From contig JBBELK010000293.1 in NCBI GenBank assembly GCA_037783545.1, positions 1,302,001-1,366,000 of the forward strand: DNA of 64,000 nucleotides, written 5' to 3'. Source of the stretch: Henricia sp. BOLD:AAB3569 (lineage: Eukaryota > Echinodermata > Asteroidea > Spinulosida > Echinasteridae). This document shows, one piece after another, positions 41,063 through 51,720 of this stretch. Every line of letters starts with the position of its first letter. Position 1 is the stretch's first letter. Below the pieces are notes generated by a model, which did not search any database, was not told where the DNA came from, and was given only the letters and a program-made list of their open reading frames with translations. Made by a program: the position numbers and the translations under genes.

Positions 41063-42784
41063 GTTTTTACTTCATTTCTTGTTGAAAAAGAAATCTGTAC
41101 AACTTAAGTTTTTCCTTCATGAACTGATTGAGCAATTACATGTAAAAGTGCCTCATTTTTCTGTAAAAAAAAGCAATTAATAAAAAAAAATTATATTAAG
41201 GTGCAGAATAAAAGGGTGATTTCCTTTAATAGAATATAGTAAATTCGGCTGTAATATTTGTTGCAGCTGGCCACCTGAGAAATTGCATGGTGAGAACAAA
41301 TACACATATGTATAGATAACTGTTTCTTTATTGTTGAATTTTGCTCTCGTTTTAAAAGGCAAATTTGGTTTGAAAATATTCAAATTGGGAAAGTTAACGA
41401 TGGTCGATGGTGAGACAAATTATTTTTTATATAAACCGAAAAACAAGTTTTATTTTTGGTGTGGCCTCTGCAACTATAATGTATATTTGTACAGTATTTG
41501 AATATTTCGTGATTTTGTTGGGTGGTTGCATTTCTCCCTAGCCTTCCAGTCTGTATAATACAAATATCCCTGTGTACATTGCCTGCCCGGAATACCACGA
41601 TAATGTATTGCGATATGTTGCCTACAACAGTGGTGTATACAGAGTAGATACATGTAAATTGGTATATTAAGTAAATATTAGTAATATATTCTAATATGTA
41701 CAATATATTTCTTAACACAAAAAGGCATACAAAATTGCATGACTTTTGAGCAAATTTATTACAAGATTTATTCTCACGTTGCTGTGAATACTGCAATGGG
41801 ATTAGGATATCTCATTTTTCACAAAAATATTAAATATTTCGCCATTCTTTGGCCTTAGACAAAAACAAAGAATTCTAGTGTGTGACTTTACCAAGACGTA
41901 TTTTTTTCTTCTCAAAATTATATATTTTATTTATATTAAAAAGTATTTTTTGTTGTTTCCTGGACGAGAAAAATTGTTGTATATGGTCATCGGCTCATGT
42001 ATTATGCATTATATGACATTGTGTGTGCGTGCACTGTGAAGCACCCCACCAATTTCCAGTGGACACTTTCTCTACCAAATTAAAGGTGTCTTTTTGTCAT
42101 TCCAAATAAACTTGACCATATACGGCATCAAAAAAAAATTGTAGTTGGAAATAGAGCCATTATTTTGTTCATTAGATCTCCTAGCTCAGGACTTTAATTG
42201 TTTTAACTATTTGCATGTATATTTCAAACATTGTTGATTATAATAACATGAGGCTTATGAAGATTATAAAATATAAAACTTACTTAAATACAAATAGATA
42301 ATTGCTATTGGTGTTAATATCGAAGAATTGTCAGTACGGTGTAAAAAATCAATATATCTACACTCATGTGAAAAAAATATTTTTGTAACGATATGCAAAA
42401 AAGTGAATTAAACAAATGCACTTAAAATGCAAATATTTTTTAAAATTAAAGCTTGTCCGGTTTATGCTCATTCATTCTCTCTCTACGTCTTTGCCTTTTA
42501 TTTATTTATTTTGTGAACTATTTTTAAACTTTTTGTTTTATTTTTCATGCAAGATTTTTCTCTTTGGGATGTTAGAGTGCATGTGTTGTATGAAACGGTG
42601 TGTGATATATTTGCATTTTTTTGCACTGAACTGACACCCTATACATAAATATATATGACTGTAACATTGTGAAAATGTATATATGAATATAACATCAAGA
42701 GACGAATAAACCTTTTTTTTGTGAAGTTGGAATTGGCAGTAAAAATATCTCCGGTCCGGAAGGACCTTAATTTCAACGCTGTAG

Positions 42785-42870
42785 GACTCGAGTCCGGACT
42801 TGGACTCGAGTCCCGATTTTCAAGGACTCGGACTTGGACTCGGAAAGTGGGAACTCGACTAGCCCTGAAA
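42785..42870. mobile_element. ACTCGAGTCC-word repeat, short deletion derivative
   Basis: Its complement joins the left terminus of the element at 8,619 (AGGGCT.GTC.AGT.CCCACTTTC) directly to that element's right-hand segment (GAGTCCTTGAAAATCG). It therefore looks like an internally deleted copy in the opposite orientation. Confidence 0.75.
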
Positions 42871-42960
42871 TTTTGAGAACAAAATGCTGGACCAACCCCT
42901 TAATAATTTATCATTTTTGACCAAAGATTTTATAATTTAGATTTTCTTCAAAATTGCAGG

Positions 42961-43375
42961 GCCTATATAGATGATATTCCTAGAATTTGACCTCGACTGC
43001 TCACCCAGGGAATGAAATATGAAATTCAGATTTTTAGGAAAAATGTAAAATTACTTCCGGAAAAAATGACGAAATCGTTCCAAATGGGATGAAATTGTGT
43101 GTGGTCAATTTTGATAAAATAGTACACTGGACTAGCTAACCCACATGATTTTTTTGACTTTTTGGCCAAAAATGTATCATTCAACAAAATTGCAGTATAT
43201 GTTGCTTGGAGCCCATAGATAATATTCCTTGAATTTGACCTTGGCTGCTCGCCCAGGATAAGAAATACAATTTTGGCAACTTCAGATTTCTAGGAAAAAT
43301 GTAAATTTGTGGGAAAAATGTAAATTTGTGGCCAAAATTTAAATTTTTCTGTAAAATTACCTTCGGAAAATACTA
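42961..43375. repeat. tandem duplication, offset about 250 bp
   Basis: The segment from 42,961 (GATATTCC.AGAATTTGACCT, TGCTCACCCAGG, TTTTTAGGAAAAATGTAAA) is repeated from 43,211 with substitutions. No coding content. Confidence 0.7.
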
Positions 43376-43524
43376 CTTTCTTTTTATTTAGACATATTGT
43401 TAGGTGTGGAGCAAGCCGTAATAGACTGTGTAAGTCTCGTTTCGCTCAGCTAGTAATAGAGCACATACCGTGTACACGTGTGTCAAAGGTCTTGAGGGAA
43501 AACCTGAGGGAGAATACCACTGTG

Positions 43525-43583
43525 CCTCATAGCTCAGCTGGTAGAGCATCTGCCCCGGCGTTGTTTCAGAAGTCTCAGGTTTG
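43525..43583 (+). repeat. truncated tRNA-like repeat
   Basis: GCCTCATAGCTCAGCTGGTA, then GAGCATCTGCC, the same family as 24,574 and 36,496. It breaks off at the B box (CTCAGGTTTG). A second partial copy of the 5' part lies at 43,440-43,475. Confidence 0.65.
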
Positions 43584-44060
43584 TTTACAAATAAAGGCCT
43601 ATAGTTAGTCAGTTTTGCAATGTATAAAGTGAAACGAAATGTCCTTAAAAGGATTTTGACTGCCTCCATGTGTGTATACTATTGCCACTGCAGGCTCAGG
43701 TTTGAAAGTTTTATCACTTATTTTGGGAGAGTTGGAGCGGAAAGTCACCACTGTTCACTTAGAGTACCTTGAGGGACTTATTCAAGTCTAATCTGGCTTT
43801 CAACAGCGCCCTCAACGTCATGAACCCGCCAAGTTTTTAAAAAGGCGTGTAGATATTTACGAAAACAAAAAGAAAAGAAAAAGCGAAGTAATGTGCATTT
43901 TACAGGACTTTCTACTGCTTGACGACCATGACGACTGCATGCTCAACAGCAAAACAAGGTGAGAGTAAATAACAATTTTCATTGCAAACCGTTTGTGTCA
44001 ATTTTGGGTTTTATTGATGCCTGAGCCCCGACTAGCTACACGGACTAGACTGGTGGCCGA

Positions 44061-45752
44061 CTACCCCTAGAACTATGGGGAATACAGTATCCCCCATAGG
44101 TTATGTTGTTTTTTTCCAATATGGCGGCGCCTGAACTTTAAGATCGGACCGATACGGTTTAAGCTAGCGCAATAATCCGCTCCCCAATCGCCACCAAACT
44201 CCGTCTGATAGTTCTTGAGACACTCACCTTGCGTGTGTCTACGGAATTTCAGTACTATTTGTCCATTAAATTGTCCAGAAATTATGTTTCAAAATCAACG
44301 GGTACATGTGCGATCATCCACATGTGCGTGTTTCAGGCGCCTGAACCGAAGCAGGTCGTTTCGTACCCTGGTCGTTTCGTACCCAAGTCGTTTCGTACCC
44401 TGGTCGTTTCGTACCCAAGTCGTTTCGTACCCAGTCAATTATGATGCACAAAGGAGATTAAGCCAGTCATGCAAACCCGCTCCTGTTAGTCACCGACGCG
44501 CGGCATCATCATAGAGATGTACGTATCAAGTTCCCAGGGATTAATATTGCGTCCTACAGTACTGGTTGTCTGTTTCACTGTCAATCATTCGAATCATTCT
44601 GATGAAGTCTCGACCAATGCGGTGGCGCGCATTCACGCACAGTATAGCTACCGAATGTGGGCCCTCTAGCGGCGAAAAATCCTTTGGGAAAACACATTTG
44701 GTTCCCGTTTTTATTAAGGTTGTTTTCCCTTTTTGAATTTTTAAAACTCATATTGAAAAAATATAACACTGGAATAACACAATAAACCAATTAAAAATCT
44801 ATCGTATAGGGATCTACATAGTTTTGTTTTCATTTCAAAGGAAAAGCCGTATCCCCGTATCTACAAGAGAGATTGGTCAAGATTTGCATCAAAGGCAGAA
44901 TAAAAACGGAAATTAATGATTAATAAAAAATTACATTTATTTTGTTTTCTCCACAGGTTAGAATTGAGCCTACTTTTTTAAGCAATGCGAATTTTTTTTT
45001 TTTTATTACTGCCAAAACAATGCCAAACTGAACACATTGAAAAGCATTAACAAATTTCAAAACTAGTGATTTGCATGTTATTACTTACAACAGTTTTTTG
45101 AATTGAAATCAAAACTTGATAATTATAAAAGAGTGAAAACATTAACACCAGGGTAGATTCAGGCATTGAACATTTTAAAAACTCTTGAATTGCACTTTAT
45201 GACAGTTTTTAATTAAAGTCAAAACTTGATAATTATAAAAAGTACAATTTAAAAAAAAACCAGCAACCAAAGAAAATCACGCTACAATATTAAAGACAAA
45301 CAACGTCGATCATAACCCAAGCTCTAAACCACCAAGAGTGATTGACAGTATAGCATTGTTGTTCAATAGAAAAGGATTTGGAACCCTTTGTAACGTGTGC
45401 AATGAATCCTGGGTACGAAACGACCTGGGTACGAAACGACTGGGTACGAAACAACTTGGGTACGAAACGACCGACATTCTGAACCACGCATGTGGATGAT
45501 CGCACATGTACCCGTTGATTTTGAAACATAATTTTTGGACAATTTAATGGACAAATGGTACCGAAATTCCGTAGACACACGCAAGGTGAGTGTCTCAAGA
45601 ACTATCAGACGGAGTTTGGTGGCGATTGGGGAGCGGATTATTGCGCTAGCTTAAACCGTATCGGTCCGATCTTAAAGTTCAGGCGCCGCCATATTGGAAA
45701 AAAACAACATAACCTATGGGGGATACTGTAGCCCCCATAGTTCTAGGGGTAG
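44061..45752. mobile_element. foldback element with GTCGTTTCGTACCC tandem words
   Basis: Arms of about 350 bp in inverted orientation: CTACCCCTAGAACTATGGGG at the left, CCCCCATAGTTCTAGGGGTAG-type sequence at the right. Each arm contains TCCAATATGGCGGCGCC near its outer end and a 17-bp tandem array (GTCGTTTCGTACCC) at its inner end (44,354-44,433; 45,410-45,472). The centre is AT-rich and noncoding. Confidence 0.88.
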
Positions 45753-46027
45753 TGGCCGACGCGCCGGACGGCATGTCCGGAGTGTGGGAAGTCGAGTTGT
45801 CTCGACCATGCATGTCGCCGGACCGAGCTGTCCTGCAGCTGCTTATAGACAGAATGATTTTGCTCAGGACGCGATTTCTCTGGTTCTTATTCATCTGTAT
45901 TTTATTCAATCTCGTTTATTAAAGACATTCACATTTTGTTTGCTAAGATGTCCAGATTAGAATTTGCATCATTCAAATGTTTGTGAATACAATAATCATA
46001 ATGTACGTACCCTACAAACTATCATGG

Positions 46028-46655
46028 CCCTGGGGGATACCTATCCCCCATAGGCATAGCTAATTTCGTTTTTTTCCAATATGGCGGCGCCTGAAGTTTA
46101 AGATCGGACAGAAAGTTTTTGGCTAGCGCAATAATCCGCTGCCCAATCGCCACCAAACTCCGTCTGATCAGCTGATAGTGATAGTTCTTGTTTGAGACAT
46201 TCACCTTGCGTGTATCTACGGAATTTCGGTACTATTTGTCCGGTACTATTATTCTAATAATGTTGGGAAATGAACGGGTACATGTGCGATGCATCCACAT
46301 GCATGATCCAGGCATTCGTTAAAAGCCGGATTTTCCGGAACTCCCGGGGTTGCCGGAACTGCTGGGACCAAGAAAAAATCCAAGCAGTTCCGGCAACTCC
46401 GGGAGTCCCGGAAAATGCCTGGATCATGCATGTGGATGCATCGCACATGTACCCGTTAATTTCCCAACATTATTTTAGGAGAATTTAATGGACAAATAGT
46501 ACCGAAATTCCGTAGATACACGCAAGGCATGCAAGGTGAGTGTCTCAAGAACTATCAGACGGAGTTTGGTGGCGATTGGGCAGTGGATTATTGCGCTAGC
46601 CAAAAACGTTTCTGTCCGATCTTAAACTTCAGGCGCCACCATATTGGAAAAAAAC
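46028..46655. mobile_element. foldback element, second copy, compact
   Basis: Same arms as the element at 44,061 (AATATGGCGGCGCCTGAA..TTAAGATCGGAC, TTGCGTGTATCTACGGAATT) but almost without spacer. The centre is a GC-rich hairpin with GTTGCCGGAACTGCT pairing with AGCAGTTCCGGCAAC. The right arm has lost its terminal CCCCTAG segment. Confidence 0.85.
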
Positions 46656-46933
46656 TAGTTCGAGCTTGGCCAAATGCGAACAGACTGTATCAAGTCTGAT
46701 CGTTAATCGGGCAAAAATACATTTACACGTATGCAGTTCTTTCCGTGCCACTGTACGCACAGAGAAAATAGGGACCATTATAAATGGTACGTTTCTTGTA
46801 CGCAGCTCGGAAAAATCAGGTGGTTGTAGCACAATTTTGCGTGTGGAACGGATACTGGCCGTGTCAGTTAGCGATGTCAATCCTGCCAGGTCGTACACTG
46901 CCGTTCCCGGGCCGGGAAGAGCTTGGGCCTCGG

Positions 46934-47118
46934 CTACCCCTAGAACTATGGGGGATAGTATCCCCCATAGGTAATGTTGTTTTTTTCCAATATGGCGGCG
47001 CCTGAACTTTAAGATCGGACAGAAACGTTTTTGGCTAGCGCAATAATCCGCTGCCCAATCGCCACCAAACTCCGTCTGATAGTTCTTGAGACACTCACCT
47101 TGCGTGTGTCTACGGAAT
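46934..47118. mobile_element. foldback element, isolated left arm
   Basis: CTACCCCTAGAACTATGGGG through CACTCACCTTGCGTGTGTCT in the same orientation as the left arms at 44,061 and 46,028. No partner arm lies to the right within reach. The direction alternates along the cluster: left, right, left, right, left. Confidence 0.8.
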
Positions 47119-47574
47119 GTAGGCCTCGGCCACATGACTGGGAGCGGCATGGTCTATGAAAAAACGTTTGACCAGACTGTCACCATGGTCACAGTGAATT
47201 TGGGTTGTAAGATTGCAGCTGATTGATTCCCAGAAGGTGAAAATTTAATGAAAAATCATCATGTGTAAAATGAACAACCAGAATTGAAATTTGAACCGGG
47301 CCACTTGAAACGCCAACGGGCCAGTCAAAACTTAAGCCAACTGGTCCTGGTGGCCAGTTGGGAAAAAAGGTTAAGGGCAAATGCTGTAAACCATGTAAAA
47401 GTGTTAGGATCATGTTTGAGAGTTGTCCTATAGGTTTAGTGTATGGGGTCCCAGTAGGTGTCTGTGCATGGTAATCTTTCCAAAAAGACAACCAGGAGGC
47501 AAGATATAGATACAATAGAAAAACAAGAATTTTGTAGGAAAAAATATCGTCCCCTTAAAACAAGAACAGCCTAT

Positions 47575-48053
47575 GACCCCGTTCTCACTAGAGAAATCGC
47601 TTCATTCGACGAAGATTAGTTAATCATCGTTAGTTAACGAAGCGTGCATTCACATATCTCTTAACGAAGATCGAACGAAGATCGAGTGAAGAGCGGTACC
47701 GTTCACTTTTAGCGATCGCCAACTAAGATCGAATGAAGCTGTGGGAGGCCGCTATGCTTGGTCGCGCATCAAGCGCCGAGCTTCAAGCGTCTAGACGCAC
47801 TGTGTGCTGGGCGCTTGACGCACAACGCGCTTGTGCAACCAGGCCTGCCAAATCGCTTCGATGAACGAAGGAGCATTCACATTAGAAATTTGCTTCGTCG
47901 AATGAAGCGATCTCTTTGTCGAATGAAGCTATTTTGGTTCGTCCAACGAAGAGATTCTAATCTAAGTCGAATGAAGAGGTGTGTGTTCACATCAGGAAAT
48001 CTCTTCGTCGAATCATCATCGAACGAAGTGATTTTTTTAGTGAGAACATGGTC
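47575..48053. mobile_element. TIR element with TCGAATGAAGCGA words
   Basis: Ends GACCCCGTTCTCACTAGAGA and TTTAGTGAGAACATGGTC are inverted copies. The interior repeats ATCGAACGAAGAT, CTTCGTCGAATGAAG and GCTTCATTCGACGAAG in both orientations. No transposase. Confidence 0.85.
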
Positions 48054-48343
48054 TGTCCATTTTTTGCTAAAATTAGTTAAGTTTTTTGGCACCTTTGGCC
48101 CTTGCGGGGGATCAAGGAACATACATGAGGCCCATGCAGCAACATTTACAACGTATAAGTAACACATAAATCTATAAGATTACTATTTCTGCTCCAATAA
48201 AACTTTGAAACTTTTTTTCTCAAAATGACGTTTTTTGACATACATGACATAGGCTATTCTGGTTTTAACAGGCCCCTGTTGCATGCTACATGTAACTAAG
48301 CCATGTGAAAACTATTAGGCTGGAAGCTGCAGCAATTTTCCAC

Positions 48344-48592
48344 AATTCCAGTTTGAAGTCTTATGTATTTTCTTTGCTTTTCTGCTGTGTGTTCCTAAAG
48401 TCACATGAAACAAACAGCGCCCTCTTTCTGTGAGTTTCTGTAAAGAAATTTTCAAAGTTGAAAAATGTCACCTTTTATTCATAGGGCATCAAAATGAACA
48501 GTAGTAATGTATTGTCTTTCTAAACAAGTAATCCTTCATATGCAGCAAAAACTCTGCATAAAGTTCCTCAGCATTTCAGGGGCCCTTTTAGG
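48344..48592. repeat. truncated copy of the AAAGGGCCCCTGAAATG element
   Basis: Shares AAACAGCGCCCTCTTTCTGT, AAGTAATCCTTCATATGCAG and the CATTTCAGGGGCCCTTTT end with 49,270-49,506. It lacks the left terminus. It lies 150 bp upstream of the candidate exon at 48,742. Confidence 0.8.
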
Positions 48593-48944
48593 GGAAGATG
48601 TGAAGTTTTGACTTTCGGCCAGTGTCGTATGTTTTGTACACGAGGCCTCGGATTATGTCCGCCTTGTAAATTTGTTTCTGGATTGGTTGCATTTCTGTCA
48701 TAGTTGCTAATTTCTGTTTCTTACATGTATGTAATTCACAGATTGGAAATGGAGCCCACAGACCGTGGAGCTTGATATTACACACTAAAAAAATTGACGT
48801 GTTGCCATGGATACTGAAAACACAGGAAAGGTGAGTTTTTGGCCATCATTCAAATTATTTTATTGGAAATTTGCTATAATGAACACCATAAAGAAGTATT
48901 CAAAATCTCATGTCAAATTAAATTTATTTTTACTCGTAAAGTTG

Positions 48945-49506
48945 TTAAAGGGCCCCTGAAATGGTGTTTTTATCAATGAAATCTGTGCTATGGAACTAGA
49001 CCATTAATTTACAATCATAAAAACCTTACTTGGAAGTTGTTTGGAGGGTTAAAATCAAGTTTTTTAAAAATTTTATGCTGATGAAAATTTACATATGCAT
49101 GAACAAAGTGATGATGTCACATTAGGAAAACACAGGAAAATCTCATTCAACTGTGCACAAAAGTTTCCACAATTTTCTCCAACTTGCTGAAACTTTTGTA
49201 ACCCATGACAGTTTATGTTTGTTTTACATGTTGCCTGTTGCAAACCATGAAAAATCTAAGCCTGGAAACTGCCGCATGTTTTTTCTTTGCTTTTCTGATG
49301 TGTGTTCCTAAAGTGACATGCCCCAAACAGCGCCCTCTTTCTGTGAGTTTATGTGAAGAAATTTTCAAATTTTCAAAATTTGAAAAATGCCACTTTTTAT
49401 TCATGGGGCATTAAAATAAACAGTAGTATTGTCTTTCTACACAAGTAATCCTTCATATGCAGCAAACACTGTGCATAAAGTTATAGAGCATTTCAGGGCC
49501 CTTTAA
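48945..49506. mobile_element. TIR element (TTAAAGGGCCCCTGAAATG ends)
   Basis: Left TTAAAGGGCCCCTGAAATGG and right GCATTTCAGGGCCCTTTAA are inverted copies. It carries AAACAGCGCCCTCTTTCTGT. Lies in the second intron of the + strand transcript. Confidence 0.85.
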
Positions 49507-49696
49507 AGAAACCAGATTTTCTACTAATTGGCATTCAAATTTATGCAAATTATTGCTCATTTACATGTTACTGTATCATTCATTAATACTGACATCCTGA
49601 TGTACTATTCTTGCCTTAATCAAAATTATGCAAATCTGTTGCTTATTTACATGTCACTACAGCATGCTGAATATACTCTTTTGACCTTGCTTATAT

Positions 49697-50097
49697 GTTT
49701 ATTCATGAATGGTGTTCCTTTGAAGACGAGTTCCAGTTTGTTTTTTTAGAAGTCACATCATGGCCATGGTTTCATCATGATGCTACCCAGAATGCCCCAA
49801 TACACTGATTGCTCCAACACACGTTTTCCTGTTTTGTACTTGCTCATGTTTATTCATGCATGGTGTCCCCCTGAAGCTGAGTTCCAGTTTGGTTTTTTAG
49901 AAGTCACATCATGGCCATGGTTTCATCATGATGCTACCCAGAATGCCCCAATACATTGATTGCTCCAACACATGTTTTTCTCATGTACATGTTTATTCAT
50001 GCATGGTGTCCCCCTGAAGCTGAGTTCCAGTTTGGTTTTTTAGAAGTCACATAATGGCCATGGTTTCATCATGATGCTACCCAGAATGCCCCAACAC
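49697..50097. repeat. tandem repeat, three units of about 145 bp
   Basis: Units start at 49,697, 49,848 and 49,991 with GTTTATTCATG.ATGGTGT. Each contains GAGTTCCAGTTTG, AGAAGTCACAT.ATGGCCA, GGTTTCATCATGATGCTACC and CAGAATGCCCCAA. Units 2 and 3 are nearly identical over the shared part, so the last duplication is recent. Confidence 0.9.
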
Positions 50098-51369
50098 ATT
50101 GAATGAAATACTGACATCTGGGTGTACTATACTTATTTGAATCCAAATCTTAATTTAAACAAATATATATATAAAAATTACTCATTTACATACCTGTATT
50201 ACTGCTAATTTCCCCCCTGGTTCAGCTGTATACTTTTTGCATTTCATACATGCATCTGGTGTAGCTAGATGTACAACTTTTTGTTTTCAAATGCATTTGA
50301 AATATTCTTTGTAAATACGAACAAAAATTTGAAATCATTTAATTGCTTCCAGCCAGAAAGCTAAAAAGAGTTAAACACATCTTCCAAAGATTGTTTTGGT
50401 GGATCATGTCTTTGTTCAATACTATTATTAGCATTGTGTATTATACATGTATCATTGGAAAGCCTGTTCATTTCTCTATTTGTTATGAACATCGTGAGGA
50501 AAAATTGTAAATATGTTTTCCTTTAATATTCTTTGTTACTGATAGAAAGTTGGTTGTTCTGTTGAACACGTGTCTTGGCACATTCTGTTAAAGACCCACC
50601 CACATTCACAACAGAGTTGTTGAGCCTTCAAACAAGTGACTGTTACAAATGTGGTGTCATTGTGAAAGGCAATTAATGAATGAGCTTTCCATTGATATGT
50701 CACATAATTCAGATGATTGAAAATAAATGTCCAGACTTTTAAGGAGTAAACTTTACATACTCGTGTATTTCATTTGATTTCCTTTTATCAGGACCAGTTT
50801 GTGAAGCTCCCTTGTGTTGCTGCCCATGCTTGGCCTCACCTGGACTACACGTACATGTCTCTCTCCTGTTGGAATCTATTTGTCATCATGAGCAGCTTTC
50901 AGGTATTGTAATGATCAGCTTGTTACTACTTCTCTAAATTAGGAATAGACATTTTCACATTAGCCCGTTCTGCGCATTTTCGCGTTGAAGCCGAGGCTCT
51001 TCGTGTCAAGTCGGCAGTACACACGAGCATTACAAGTGCAGTATTGTACAGTGACTGAGTGTGTACGTGTGCTGTTCTGCATGGCATTTAGGACTGATTG
51101 TACATTCACATAAATGCGTACATTAGTTCACTTCTGAGTTTGATAAAGAGGCTATTCGTATTAAGCTACATAAGTGCGCAGATCGGTCTCAAATTGGTTA
51201 ATTTGGGATTCGTCTATAGCTTGCTCTTTCCCAGTATAATGTATCAACCATTCAACCAATCATTGTGCAGGTGTCAAAGGGCTAATTTGAATCATTGAAA
51301 AGTTGGTAACTCACTATTAATCCCTTTGCCTACTTAATTTATCAGCACTTTATGCTCAGAACTTTCCCA

Positions 51370-51720
51370 AGAAATATATGTTACAAACCTGTGCTTGGGT
51401 GGACTTGAACCTGAAGCCGTTGTCTTAACCATTAGGTGCTGCTAAGCACAAACATTTGCTTAGCACAGGATTTGTTTGCTTTATTTTGCAAAAATGGATT
51501 GCCAGCCAAAATCGTAAGTGATGTATATTGAAAGGTATTCTCCTACTCTTGCGAAGAACACAAGTTGGCATATAATTTTATAAAGCAAATAAATCCTGTG
51601 CTAAGCAAATTGTTGACTTGTGCTTAGCAGCGCTATGAAATTGGCCCCTGGTGTCAAAGTTCTTTCCCAAGAACTATGTTAAAAGCCTTGTGCTTGGGTG
51701 GGACTCGAACCCACAGCCTT
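51370..51720 (-). mobile_element. duplicated tRNA-like fragment around a TIR element
   Basis: CCAAGAA.TATGTTA, CTGTGCTTGGGTGGACTTGA and GAACC..AAGCC occur at 51,370 and again at 51,665 (GGGTGGGACTCGAACCCACA, a tRNA T-arm in antisense). Between them lies the AATTTCATAAAGC-family element (51,435-51,648). It resembles a tRNA-derived repeat duplicated around, or split by, the insertion. Confidence 0.6.
51435..51648. mobile_element. palindromic TIR element, AATTTCATAAAGC family, copy 2
   Basis: Left GTGCTGCTAAGCACAAACAT and right TTGTGCTTAGCAGCGCTATG pair, followed by AAATTGGCCCC as in the copy at 1,600-1,841. Inner words CACAAGTTG.CAT and TTATAAAGCAAA are shared. Confidence 0.75.

Larger units (their letters stand above)
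36744..42725 (+). other. CREBRF: probable CREBRF 3' UTR and downstream region
   Basis: No further coding exon is visible. Vertebrate CREBRF has a long 3' UTR, and AATAAA signals occur at 42,105-42,110 and 42,705-42,710; earlier weak signals also occur. The true 3' end cannot be read. The stretch holds a 21-bp tandem array, two inverted repeats, a tRNA-like sequence and a tandem-repeat block with CRE sites, listed separately. Confidence 0.4.

Noticed and set aside
43440..43583. Intact tRNA gene
   Set aside because: The D-arm region is tRNA-like but the B box is destroyed and no closing acceptor stem exists; a truncated tRNA-derived repeat.
46629..47150. 173-codon - strand frame
   Set aside because: It spans two inverted foldback arms and their spacer; no conserved motif, no splice or start context.
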